NCBI GenBank assembly: GCA_963792855.1
Contig: CAWBXZ010000008.1
Span: 13,932-77,931, forward strand
Reading direction: 5' to 3'
Length of the DNA: 64,000 bases
Source: SG8-40 sp963792855
GTDB taxonomy: Bacteria > Pseudomonadota > Gammaproteobacteria > Burkholderiales > Eutrophovitaceae
Position numbers and translations under genes: made by a program. The notes below the pieces were generated by a model, which did not search any database, was not told the DNA's origin, and was given only the letters and a program-made list of their open reading frames with translations. Shown here one piece after another: positions 36,589-44,684 of the stretch (position 1 is its first letter; each line of letters starts with the position of its first letter).

Positions 36589-36618
36589 AAAAGGGCTTGC
36601 CTCTGTGCAAGCCCTTTT
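36589..36618 (-). terminator. Strong hairpin terminator beside tRNA-Arg remnant copy A
   Basis: A perfect 12-bp stem, AAAAGGGCTTGC paired with GCAAGCCCTTTT around a 6-base loop, with A/T-rich flanks that make it a usable Rho-independent terminator on either strand. On the minus strand it immediately follows the tRNA 3' end, exactly where a tRNA terminator belongs. Confidence 0.8.
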
Positions 36619-36624
36619 CTTGTA

Positions 36625-36670
36625 TGGCGTGCCTGGCAGGATTCGAACCCGCGACCGTCTGGTTCATAGG
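36625..36670 (-). repeat. tRNA-Arg 3' fragment, copy A
   Basis: Read on the minus strand this is the 3' half of a tRNA, from an anticodon-loop-like CTATGAA through CCAG, the T-arm GCGGG-TTCGAAT-CCTGC, acceptor strand CAGGCAC, discriminator G and encoded CCA. The 5' half is missing. It matches tRNA-Arg (ACG-type CTACGAACCAGG) apart from substitutions. Homologous copies lie near 48.2, 51.15 and 60.8 kb in the same orientation. Confidence 0.75.
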
Positions 36671-37147
36671 CGATTTACCATCGCCTAATAGTTCTTAAAT
36701 CAGCTTCTTTTGGTGTTTGCCCAAACTGCGACTGAGCTGAGCCCAATCTCTCCAACGGGCCGCGAATGGAGTCATAACCAGCTGGCATTTCAATCGCAAG
36801 CGAGGTGATCTGGAAATCGAGGCGAATTGCCGAGTGGCTATCAAAACCCCACAAAGCGTCTTCCCCGGCTGCAAGGCCAATCTGGCCGTGTTGCCCCTCG
36901 GATTCGGATAGTCGGATCTCATCAGTAACTTTGCGAGGCCTTGCGACACGGTTCCCATAGGAAACATCGCGGTCTGCCAATTCTCCAACAGGTTCGAGAA
37001 TGTCCGCATCGGCCGATAGCCAGATCGCACGCCAAGCCCGACTCAGGCTAAAAACAGGTTCCCGCCCAAACTTTCACGGTGAAATCGATCAGGTAACTAT
37101 TTCTGGCCATGGTAACGTGAGGATTGCAGATCCCAGGAGCAAAACGC

Positions 37148-37949
37148 ATGGCAAATGATGCAGCGAAGTTCGTGGGTTCGATCCCGGAAAACTACGATAA
37201 ATATCTCGGACCCCGCATATTCGTAGACTATGCTGACGATCTTGCACGCCGGGTGGCGGCCCTGAAGCCCGGATCGGTGCTTGGAGCTCGCGGCAGGCAC
37301 CGGAATCCTCAGCCGCAAGCTGCGTGACGCGCTTGCTGCCGAATGTGAACTGATTGCGTCTGATCTGAACCCGCCGATGCTGGAAGTGGCCAAGGCAAAA
37401 TTCCGTTCGGGAGAGTCTGTGCACTTTCGGGAGGTCGACGCGACAGACCTCGCATTCGACGACGAAAGCTTCGACGTCATCGTTTGCCAGTTTGGCGTCA
37501 TGTTCTTCCCTGATAAGCATCGTTCCTACGCGGAGGCCCATCGCGTTCTGCGTTCCGGCGGCAGTTACTTGTTCAATGTATGGGATTCATGGGAAAGGAA
37601 TCCTTTTGCACAGACCGTTCACGAAACGGTGGAATCATTTTTCCCCGGGAATCCGCCCGGTTTCTACAAGGTACCGTTTGGCTATCACGACGCTCGCGAG
37701 ATCGAGGAATCGTTATCGCAGGCGGGTTTCTCCCGTGTGAGCATCGAACGCGTTGCGGTTGATTCCCCGATTCCGTCGCCCAGAGACTTTGCGCAAGGTT
37801 TGGTCTTCGGGAATCCGCTGTATGAGGAAATCTTGACGCGCGGCGGTGATCCCCAGGCGGTCTGTGCTGCGGTAACCACCGCCATCGACCGCGAACTGGG
37901 TTCCGAAATGCCTCTGCAAGCGCTTGTTGTCCACGCGACGAAGCGTTGA
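37148..37949 (+). pseudogene. Class I SAM-dependent methyltransferase, frameshifted
   Basis: It starts at the ATG at 37148 (AGGAG upstream): KFVGSIPENYDKYLGPRIF leads up to motif I, which is in the next frame as LELAAGTGILSRKLRDAL. Removing one G at 37281-37284 (TTGGAG to TTGAG) restores about 267 residues. Further motifs are SDLNPPMLEVAK, DATDLAFDDESFDVIVCQFG and VLRSGGSYLFNVWDSW, a Methyltransf_11/UbiE-like fold acting on an unknown small molecule. It is the first gene after tRNA remnant A and carries the plus strand alone here. Confidence 0.78.
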
Positions 37950-38126
37950 CCGGGAAAACTTTGCCTCAAAATCGGCGACATTGCTCGGATGACAGGTCGC
38001 GGCGGAGCCGTCGTGCTGCCATATTCGGCGCACCAGCCCGGTTGAATCTGCAGTGAAAACGGAGTCATCTCAGGCCGACGTTTTTTAACCAGGCCGGAAA
38101 TAAAATCAACATCGCATTCTTGTTTC

Positions 38127-38597
38127 CTATTGCTCCAACAGCCAGGTGATGAGGTCTCCCTTCTCCTGCGGCGTGCAATCGCGGCCGAGAAGGTACGTGC
38201 AGTTGAATCCGAACCACTTGTCCACCTTCGCCTGATCGGTAAACCGCTCAGGATTCTCTGAAGGGGCAAAGGCGAGGATTTGCCGGTGCATTCTCGGCAC
38301 GCCGTTCGGCCAGCGATCGAAGCCGCCATGGCAGGCGCGGCACGGGATCTCGTCCTGGTGGGCGAAAGTCTCCTTGCGCGGGTCGTCGTGATGGCACGAG
38401 GCGCAGGCCAGCTGCGAGCCGTCCTCGGCGCGATGCTGCGCAAAGTAGAAAGCCCGGCCCCGCTCGGCCGAGAAGCCGCTGAACCCGGGTTCGGCTTCGC
38501 GCGCCTGTTCGGCGTAGGCAGCGAGGAGATCGTTCGGATCCGCAGACCATGCGCTCACGCTGCAGAGAATGAAACCGAGCAACACCAGTCGTATCAT
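38127..38597 (-). CDS. DUF1924 cytochrome c family protein with two CXXCH motifs (copy 1)
   Basis: 156 residues from the ATG at 38597 (AAAGGAGAAGAC upstream). A signal peptide is followed by CASCHH and CRACHG heme-attachment motifs and the DUF1924 tail ENPERFTDQAKVDKWFGFNC, then GRDCTPQEKGDLITWL. DUF1924 relatives include the oxygen-binding SHP cytochromes, which usually have one heme. The second CXXCH inside an insertion (EIPCRACHGGFDRWP) implies a diheme form. About 13 substitutions in ~137 aligned residues separate it from 42294-42770. Confidence 0.85.
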   Translation of the reverse strand: MIRLVLLGFILCSVSAWSADPNDLLAAYAEQAREAEPGFSGFSAERGRAFYFAQHRAEDGSQLACASCHHDDPRKETFAHQDEIPCRACHGGFDRWPNGVPRMHRQILAFAPSENPERFTDQAKVDKWFGFNCTYLLGRDCTPQEKGDLITWLLEQ

Positions 38598-38878
38598 GTC
38601 TTCTCCTTTCGGTGACGCACCGATTATAGCGATCGACTGGTTCATCATACGGACGTTACCTGTCAGGAGGAAACAGACTTGTTCGCTTTCTTGTGCCCTG
38701 AATCGGTTCCCGCCAACGGCCACGCGTTGCCTGGCCTTGTCTGGCACATTACGCATCCCCGGCCGGTTCACGCGATTCACCGATCCGAAAGTGGCATAAA
38801 CTGCCGGAATACTCTTTCGTTTGCCAGACTGACAATGTGATTACATCGATATGCCCGGGCGGGCAATTCGGTAACGGG

Positions 38879-39466
38879 ATGGCAATGAAAAGAGCAGTAC
38901 TCTTTCTGCTGGGCCTGCTTGCAGCGTCGGCCAGTGCCATTGCCGACGATTATGAAGACGGTGTGGCGGCCTATGGCAAAGGCGATTACGCAACCGCGAT
39001 TTCCAGATTCACGGATGCTGCTGAACAGGGGAACGATCGCGCGCAATACGCGCTGGGGACGATGTATCACGAAGGCGAGGGCGTTCCAAGAAACCACGAA
39101 GCGGCGGCGTACTGGTACACCAAGGCCGCGCAGCGGGGAAATATCCAGGCGCAGTACTGGCTGTGCATCATGTACCGGGAAGCGATGGGTGTTCCGCGTG
39201 ATTATGCGGAGTCGCTTTACTGGTGTACGAGGGCCGCAGAGAACGGATCGTCGGACGCGCAGTTTGCGGTCGGGCAGTATTACTTCGACGGTCTGGGCTA
39301 CGGATACAAGCGCGATTACCTGCAGGCATACATCTGGTACAGCCGTGCCAGTTCACAGGGTAACGAGGAAGCGCGGTTGATGATCGAGACGCTGGAGGGC
39401 GAGATGACGTCCCTGCAAGTCGACGAAGCGCAGCGTCTCGCGCGCGATTGGAAGCCGCGTAATTGA
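38879..39466 (+). CDS. Sel1-like repeat (TPR-type) secreted protein
   Basis: 195 residues. A signal peptide (KRAVLFLLGLLAASASAIA) is followed by three to four Sel1-like repeats, each with the A..LG..Y..G.GVP.....A..WY..AA pattern: AQYALGTMYHEGEGVPRNHE, AQYWLCIMYREAMGVPRDYA and AQFAVGQYYFDGLGYGYKRD. Sel1 proteins are periplasmic scaffold or signalling adaptors. Either of two close ATGs (38879 or 38885) may be used. It stands between the diheme cytochrome and the FGGY kinase, on the opposite strand to both. Confidence 0.85.
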   Translation: MAMKRAVLFLLGLLAASASAIADDYEDGVAAYGKGDYATAISRFTDAAEQGNDRAQYALGTMYHEGEGVPRNHEAAAYWYTKAAQRGNIQAQYWLCIMYREAMGVPRDYAESLYWCTRAAENGSSDAQFAVGQYYFDGLGYGYKRDYLQAYIWYSRASSQGNEEARLMIETLEGEMTSLQVDEAQRLARDWKPRN

Positions 39467-39534
39467 TGGTGTTGATTGCCGGACGTTTTCCGGCGCGGAA
39501 GAGCCGCAGTTTCAGTCGTCTGACTTCATCACCG

Positions 39535-41046
39535 TCATGTGGCGTTCCGGAAATGCGATATCGCGGAAATATGCTCCTGTACGAAACGGTAGCGTTCCAG
39601 CTGATCGCTGAAGAACGCTTTCAGACCCGCTTCCGGCGGCACTTCCCGCGCACTCTCCGGGTTGAGTACGTTTTGCGGGACGTTCCCGAAGTCACGGAAC
39701 TCGTTCAGGCCAACTAATGTGTAGAGGCCTGCTCCGGCGGATGAGTCAGCGTGCATCATGGGCAGAACAGGGCAGTCGAACACGTTGGCAATTGTTTGTA
39801 TCCAGACCTGGCTGTTCGCTCCGCCCCCGACAATCTTGACCTCATCCACGCGAAGCCCTTCTGCCTCGATGACGCATGCGGCATCCCGAAGCGCGTAAGC
39901 CGTTCCTTCATATACGGCACGTGCCATATCGCATTTCTTTGTATGCAGACCGAGTCCGGTGAAGGAGGCGCGCAGGTCACCGTCCCAGTAGGGGCAGCGC
40001 TCGCCGGACAGGTAGGGGTGGAACATGACGCCGTTGGCACCCGGTGGCGATTGGCTCGCCAGCCGGGACCAGGCGGTGAAGTCGGTCACATCCCCGGTTG
40101 AAGACAGGACGTCGCGTGACCATGCGACGGCGGAGGCGCAGGTGTTCGTGCCTGCCTGGGACATCCAGAACGGGCCGCCGCAATACGGATACGAGATCAG
40201 TTGCCGCCGGGCCAGCGCCGGGTTGGCGATGACGTGAAGACCGCCGGCACTGGCGAGCCGGATAACAAACTGTCCCGGCTCGCGAACACCTGCGGCGAAG
40301 GTCTCGGCCGTGCTGTCCATGGAGCCGTTGAAAACCTTTGCGCTTTCCGAGATGCCCAGGGCTTGCGCTCCGGATCGCGTGATGGTTCCAATTTCTGCAG
40401 CGGTAGGCAGGATTTCCGGAAGAACGCTTTCGTCGATGCTTGCCAGGCCGCAAAGTGTTCTTGACCAGGCGCCGGCGTGTACATCCATCAGCATCGCCGA
40501 GACGGCGGCCGAAGGATCGGTAGCGAGTTTCCCCGTGAGAAGGAAGCCGATGTAGTCCTTCGAAAGCAGGATGTGACGTGCGCGATCCAGGATCTCGTGC
40601 TCGTGCTTGCGTAGCCATGCCAGGTGCGCCAGCGTCCATGTCGCGGTGGGCCAGTTGTTGGAAATGCGGAGCACCTCGGGGCCCATGCTCTCCGCGATCG
40701 CCCGTGCCTCGTGAGTCGAACGCTGGTCGCTCCAGAGAATGGCGTTGCGCAACACTTTCCCCTCGGCGTCGAGGAGGACGCCGATATGGGCCGCACAGGT
40801 GACTGACAGGCCTAGCGCGTTCTCACCATCGAGCCCGAGACGTGCGAGCAGCCGCTTCGACGCGATGCCAAGCGCTGCTATCCAGACAGTCGGATCTTGC
40901 TCCGACCAGGACGGGTGCGGGAAAAACGTCGCATAGGACTCGGATTCGCTGCCGAGGACGCGGCCTGAAATGTCGAGAGCGCATACCTTGCACGAACTCG
41001 TACCAAGGTCGAGCCCGAGCACAAACGTTCTGGCAGTGTGTCCCAT
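39535..41046 (-). CDS. FGGY family carbohydrate kinase (xylulokinase-like)
   Basis: 503 residues. The N-terminal phosphate-binding motif FVLGLDLGTSSCKVCALDIS and the C-terminal ATP-site region EVKIVGGGANSQVWIQTIAN, with the catalytic Asp region near DSTAETFAAGV, define an FGGY kinase; the overall pattern is nearest xylulokinase. It phosphorylates a sugar or polyol. It is encoded 20 bases after an HpaI-type aldolase, so kinase and aldolase may act in sequence on one sugar-acid-like substrate. Full length and intact. Confidence 0.87.
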   Translation of the reverse strand: MGHTARTFVLGLDLGTSSCKVCALDISGRVLGSESESYATFFPHPSWSEQDPTVWIAALGIASKRLLARLGLDGENALGLSVTCAAHIGVLLDAEGKVLRNAILWSDQRSTHEARAIAESMGPEVLRISNNWPTATWTLAHLAWLRKHEHEILDRARHILLSKDYIGFLLTGKLATDPSAAVSAMLMDVHAGAWSRTLCGLASIDESVLPEILPTAAEIGTITRSGAQALGISESAKVFNGSMDSTAETFAAGVREPGQFVIRLASAGGLHVIANPALARRQLISYPYCGGPFWMSQAGTNTCASAVAWSRDVLSSTGDVTDFTAWSRLASQSPPGANGVMFHPYLSGERCPYWDGDLRASFTGLGLHTKKCDMARAVYEGTAYALRDAACVIEAEGLRVDEVKIVGGGANSQVWIQTIANVFDCPVLPMMHADSSAGAGLYTLVGLNEFRDFGNVPQNVLNPESAREVPPEAGLKAFFSDQLERYRFVQEHISAISHFRNAT

Positions 41047-41066
41047 TTGATCGTTCTCACGCGTCG

Positions 41067-41825
41067 CTATCCGTGGCGCTTCAAGGCGCGATGAAGAGCG
41101 CTGGACAGCTCATCACCCGCTTTCTTGAGTAGTCCCTGATCGTGACTGATCAGGTAGAAAGCCGGTCCGAGGTCGTTCAGCTTCTCGATGTCGGCCACCG
41201 CTCCGATCGCGGTGCCAACGGGAACATTCGACTTCCTCCCTGCGTCGATTACTTTGGCCAGGGCGTCCTTGATCTCTGGACCATCGCGAGCACAACCAAT
41301 ATCGTAGGCCAGGTCGGACGTTCCGAGGAGACACATACCGACTCCGGGAACCGACAGAATCTCCTGCGCGTTTTCGACGGCCTCCCGGGTTTCGATCATC
41401 ACCACGAGCAGGATCTCGCCGTTGGCTCGCCTGGCATAGTCGTCGCCATAGAATATGGGAGCGGACCCGCCCTTCGATCGTTTTCCGAGCGGCGCGTAAA
41501 ATGCGGCACGCACTGCATCCTCCGCATCCTTGCGACTGTTCACCATCGGCACCACCACGCCGAGGGCACCTGCGTCGAGAAGGTCATTGATCGCGCCGGG
41601 CGTATTGTCCGCAACGCGGCCAATCGGAATCGTTTTGGTGGAAGCGATCGCGCGTATGCTGTCGGTAGCCGAAGCCTTGGAGAACTCGCCGTGTTGCAGG
41701 TCGACCATGAGAAAGTCGAAATTGCTGCGAGCCAGAATCTCCGTTACTCGCGTCGAACCGCACATCAGGGTGATGCCATAGAAAGGCGTCTTGTGAGACA
41801 GAAGCTCGATTAACCTGTTTTGCAT
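41067..41825 (-). CDS. HpcH/HpaI family class II aldolase
   Basis: 252 residues. Features are GITLMCGSTRVTEILARSNF, FDFLMVDLQHGEFS with the His/Arg site region, AGALGVVVPMVNSRKDAE, VVMIETREAVENAQEIL with the metal-binding Glu, and CLLGTSDLAYDIG with the metal-binding Asp. It should cleave or form C-C bonds with pyruvate as nucleophile (2-keto-3-deoxy-acid or dihydroxyheptanedioate class). It is first in the minus-strand pair with the FGGY kinase. Substrate unknown. Confidence 0.88.
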   Translation of the reverse strand: MQNRLIELLSHKTPFYGITLMCGSTRVTEILARSNFDFLMVDLQHGEFSKASATDSIRAIASTKTIPIGRVADNTPGAINDLLDAGALGVVVPMVNSRKDAEDAVRAAFYAPLGKRSKGGSAPIFYGDDYARRANGEILLVVMIETREAVENAQEILSVPGVGMCLLGTSDLAYDIGCARDGPEIKDALAKVIDAGRKSNVPVGTAIGAVADIEKLNDLGPAFYLISHDQGLLKKAGDELSSALHRALKRHG

Positions 41826-42293
41826 CTTGAATGGTCACGGCTGGTGAATCTGACGAAAACAAACCCGAGCGCTGACTGAAATCGGTGCCAGTGCGTTTCG
41901 GCAGGAGTGGCTCCCGGCGGCAGCTTCCCGGAGCACTATGAGACCGACCGATTATGGACGGTCACCCAATGCACTGCAATCGCTGACTACGCGCCCAGGT
42001 CCGCATGGCGGCCTCAGAGGCATTGCCAGCTTCTCCAAACCAGCGACGTAACGACGTCTGGTTTTGCAAGTCTACGTGCGGGTTTTGCGGTATGCGTTGC
42101 CGAAGAAACCGCGGTCGTACGTCACGCGCTTTCACTTATCGAAGTAAACGGCGGTTGCGGCTCTGTTGCGGCAGGCGCAGTGCGGAGTGGCAGGCAGTCA
42201 CTGACAGGTATTCAGGCCGAACGGCCGTCCGCCCCGGTGTGTCTTTCGTCCGCGCACAGGTTATGAACAGGTGATGAAATTGAAGCGCCGTTC
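41826..42293. other. Intergenic region between aldolase and second diheme cytochrome genes
   Basis: 468 bases without a supportable gene. A 119-codon plus-strand frame at 41907 has no recognisable domain, no signal and no RBS. The region is upstream of the aldolase-kinase operon and downstream of the second DUF1924 copy, so a promoter is expected. Confidence 0.5.
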
Positions 42294-42770
42294 TTACTTC
42301 CCGACCTGCAACAGCCAGGTGATGAGATCGCCCTTCTCCTGCGGCGTGCAATCGCGGCCGAGCAGATACGTGCAGTTGAATCCGAACCACTTGTCGACCT
42401 TCACCATATCGGTAAAACGTTCGGGATTTTCCGAAGGCGCAAAGGCGAGGATCTGTCGGTGCATTTTCGGCACGCCGTTCGGCCAGCGAGCGAAGCCGCC
42501 GTGGCAGGCCCGGCAGGGGATCTCGTCCTGGTGTGCGAATGTTTCCTTGCGCGGGTCTTCGTGATGGCACGAGGCGCACGACTGCTGCGAGCCGTCCTCG
42601 ACGGAATGCTGCGAAAAATAAAAAGCCCGGCCGCGATCGGCCGAGAAACCGCCAAACCCCGGTTCGGCTTCGCGCGCCTGTTCGGCGTAGGCGGCGAGGA
42701 GATCGTTCGGGTCCGCGGCCCAGCCGCATGTACTCCAGAGAACGAATCCGATCAGTACCAGTCGCATCAT
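42294..42770 (-). CDS. DUF1924 cytochrome c family protein with two CXXCH motifs (copy 2)
   Basis: 158 residues, about 90 % identical to the product of 38127-38597 over the mature region, with the same CASCHH and CRACHG motifs and DUF1924 tail. The start at 42770 has AAGGGAGAAGAC upstream, matching the copy 1 leader almost base for base, and nucleotide similarity continues some 40 bases 5' (AATTATAGCGA). The two genes are direct repeats about 4.2 kb apart enclosing the Sel1, kinase and aldolase genes. It is a periplasmic electron-transfer or gas-binding cytochrome. Confidence 0.85.
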   Translation of the reverse strand: MMRLVLIGFVLWSTCGWAADPNDLLAAYAEQAREAEPGFGGFSADRGRAFYFSQHSVEDGSQQSCASCHHEDPRKETFAHQDEIPCRACHGGFARWPNGVPKMHRQILAFAPSENPERFTDMVKVDKWFGFNCTYLLGRDCTPQEKGDLITWLLQVGK

Positions 42771-42913
42771 GTCTTCTCCCTTCGGGCCCGCAAAAATTAT
42801 AGCGACCGGCCGGTTCGTGCGTCGCTCTGAATGGCGCTGTTGCGGGACGCTACGTTTCGCCAGGCGTTGAGGCAGATAGAAATCAGGAGATTTACCGTCT
42901 GTGTTTCCCTGTA

Positions 42914-43372
42914 CTAGAGAATCTCGAAGACTTCGTATCCTGCGCGGTCCGCTTTTCGCCAACCGATCCCGACCGCAACGATCTGGTTGAGCCATGCGTA
43001 TTTGGGCGAGGATGTCTCGAAGTACGGCGTGCTGCGATGGTAGTACTCGGACGCATCGACGATCTCGCCGGCGGCGATCCTGGCCATCACTTCCGGCGGA
43101 CCGCAGCGGATGCCGGTGTAGTGCATGAATATGAGCGCATCATCATCCGTTTTCAGAACCAGGCGAACGTTGGGAATGACGGCACCGTCGGCGCGGACCG
43201 TCTTCATGTCCAGGCCGCCGGTGAGCACCTCGCCGCGCAGTCGCGGCCCCTCGAACGTGCCGGGGCCCAGCAGATCAACGTGGCGTGTGCCGGATGGCAC
43301 GGGCCCGACATCGTGCAGGCGGGTAACCGAAGCGCTCAGGTTGAACAGAAACTCCGATTTCAGTGCGGACAT
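42914..43372 (-). CDS. DUF3237 (UPF0311) family protein
   Basis: 152 residues from the ATG at 43372. DUF3237 features are LGPGTFEGPRLRGEVLTGG, DGAVIPNVRLVLKTDDDALI, FMHYTGIRCGP and YYHRSTPYFETSSPKYAWLN near the C-terminus. The family folds as a small beta-barrel and is of unknown function, often beside aromatic catabolism genes. No signal peptide. The in-frame upstream extension is dismissed because it has no homology-like texture. Confidence 0.84.
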   Translation of the reverse strand: MSALKSEFLFNLSASVTRLHDVGPVPSGTRHVDLLGPGTFEGPRLRGEVLTGGLDMKTVRADGAVIPNVRLVLKTDDDALIFMHYTGIRCGPPEVMARIAAGEIVDASEYYHRSTPYFETSSPKYAWLNQIVAVGIGWRKADRAGYEVFEIL

Positions 43373-43666
43373 GGTCAGGCCTGCGTTCTGTTGGATCTCG
43401 CCAACATTAGACCATGGTGCGGACGAAAGTCCATGCAGCGCGCGGACATCTCCCCGCGCCCTGACCGAGCACGACCTTACCGATCTCAGCATCTGCCTAT
43501 CGGTCCCCGGCGCCGCCTCGAGCGCAGGCTCCGGGAAGCGCGCGCCACCGCTCCTGGCCATGGGCTTCCGCGCAGCCGCCAGGACGAAACGTCTGCGGCT
43601 GTCCGTTCAGCCGCCTCGGCACCCAGCGACACCGCCTCCCGCACCCCCGTCTTCTCGGCGACCTGT

Positions 43667-44113
43667 CTATTTCGGTTTCCAGGAGTTGTGGAACTGCACG
43701 ATGAACCACCGCTCCCCGCGCTTGTGCATGACCGAGGTGTTTCTTGATGGGCCGTTGGTGGTCATGACACCGCCCTGGGTCCGATCGGCCTGCCACGCTG
43801 CCGTAACCAGCACGACCTCGTCGCTGAGCTGAGTGGCAGTGGTGCCGAATACCCTGGCCCTCACTTCCCCTCGTTCACCGGACAGGGCCCTGACGAAGTA
43901 CGCGCGCACCCCTTCCGGCTCGGTGACGAGCTCGGGCGAAACGGTCCCGATGAACAGCGCGTCGGGGGAAAACAACGAGACTACCTGGTCCTGATTGTCG
44001 GTCGTGAAGTACTCGAAGAACTTCTCGTAGGTCGCCAGTGCGTCTTCCTTCGGCCCCGCCCACACGGGCGTGCTCCAGAGCGCAGCGGCGAAAAGCAGGG
44101 CGATCATCTTCAT
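43667..44113 (-). CDS. SnoaL-like/DUF4440 family secreted protein
   Basis: 148 residues from the ATG at 44113 (CAGGAGCAAGACCC upstream). A signal peptide (KMIALLFAAALWSTPVWA) precedes an NTF2-like fold: DALATYEKFFEYFTTDNQDQ, VSLFSPDALFIGT, DEVVLVTAAWQADR and the closing GERWFIVQFHNSWKPK. The SgcJ/EcaC type of SnoaL-like proteins is close. Role unknown; the signal peptide puts it in the periplasm. Confidence 0.8.
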   Translation of the reverse strand: MKMIALLFAAALWSTPVWAGPKEDALATYEKFFEYFTTDNQDQVVSLFSPDALFIGTVSPELVTEPEGVRAYFVRALSGERGEVRARVFGTTATQLSDEVVLVTAAWQADRTQGGVMTTNGPSRNTSVMHKRGERWFIVQFHNSWKPK

Positions 44114-44684
44114 GGGTCTTGCTCCTGTCCGGTTTGGGAAAGCGCGAGTGTCGTCCGCGGCTCGCACTCGCACGGCGCGGGGCACCGTGGCCCTGCATTC
44201 TTGCACACAAGCCGGACACCCTGCGCTCGCCCCGGGTGGGTTGGCCGCCGCTGGGCCAAACATCCAGTTGCTGATACCCACACCGCTTTACAACTGCGCT
44301 TGCGTTTCATTGGTGCTCACCGATGTTCGATACTGCGCAATTGCAGTCATGTGCACAGCGTTCAGCGAGACTCTTGCGACACCCTCTCTTTCTGTAATCG
44401 TGGTGCACCCGTCAGAATTTGATCCCACGACCCCTGGTCCACCGTCGCAAAAGCTGGAAGTCAAAGTTCAATGCCTTGCAGCGTTCTCCGTTTCCATTTG
44501 GAGTCACGAAAAGCCCGGAACAATGCAATGAAAACCTGCGGCGTTACGTTGTGGCTGCACTGGAACACTTGAACACTGGCCCCACAAATCCGTTTCAGAG
44601 GCGCGCATAAATCATCATGGTCATGCGTGGTCGCCGATCGTTCGCCCCCCGGAATTTCGAATGGATTCAGCGGGCCGGCCGATC
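44114..44684. other. Intergenic region between SnoaL-like and NosR-like genes
   Basis: 571 bases with no supported gene. Short frames on both strands lack domains. Its coding density and texture drop, which is typical of accessory-region spacers; no clear repeat or hairpin stands out. Confidence 0.5.

Larger units (their letters stand above)
36415..37147. other. Gene-poor segment holding tRNA-Arg remnant copy A
   Basis: 733 bases. It contains the hairpin at 36589-36618 and the tRNA 3' fragment at 36625-36670, followed by a small inverted repeat (TAGGCGAT near 36668 and ATCGCCTA near 36680). A minus-strand frame at 36675-36980 has a protein-like composition but matches no family I know, and may be a gene remnant. 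Confidence 0.5.

Noticed and set aside
36625..36670. Complete tRNA gene
   Set aside because: Only the 3' half is present; no D-arm or 5' acceptor strand lies upstream in any of the four copies.
36675..36980. Minus-strand ORF beside tRNA remnant A
   Set aside because: Protein-like composition in part, but no recognisable domain or start context; noted only as a possible remnant.
41907..42266. 119-codon plus-strand ORF
   Set aside because: No ribosome-binding site, domain or signal; composition fits a chance frame.
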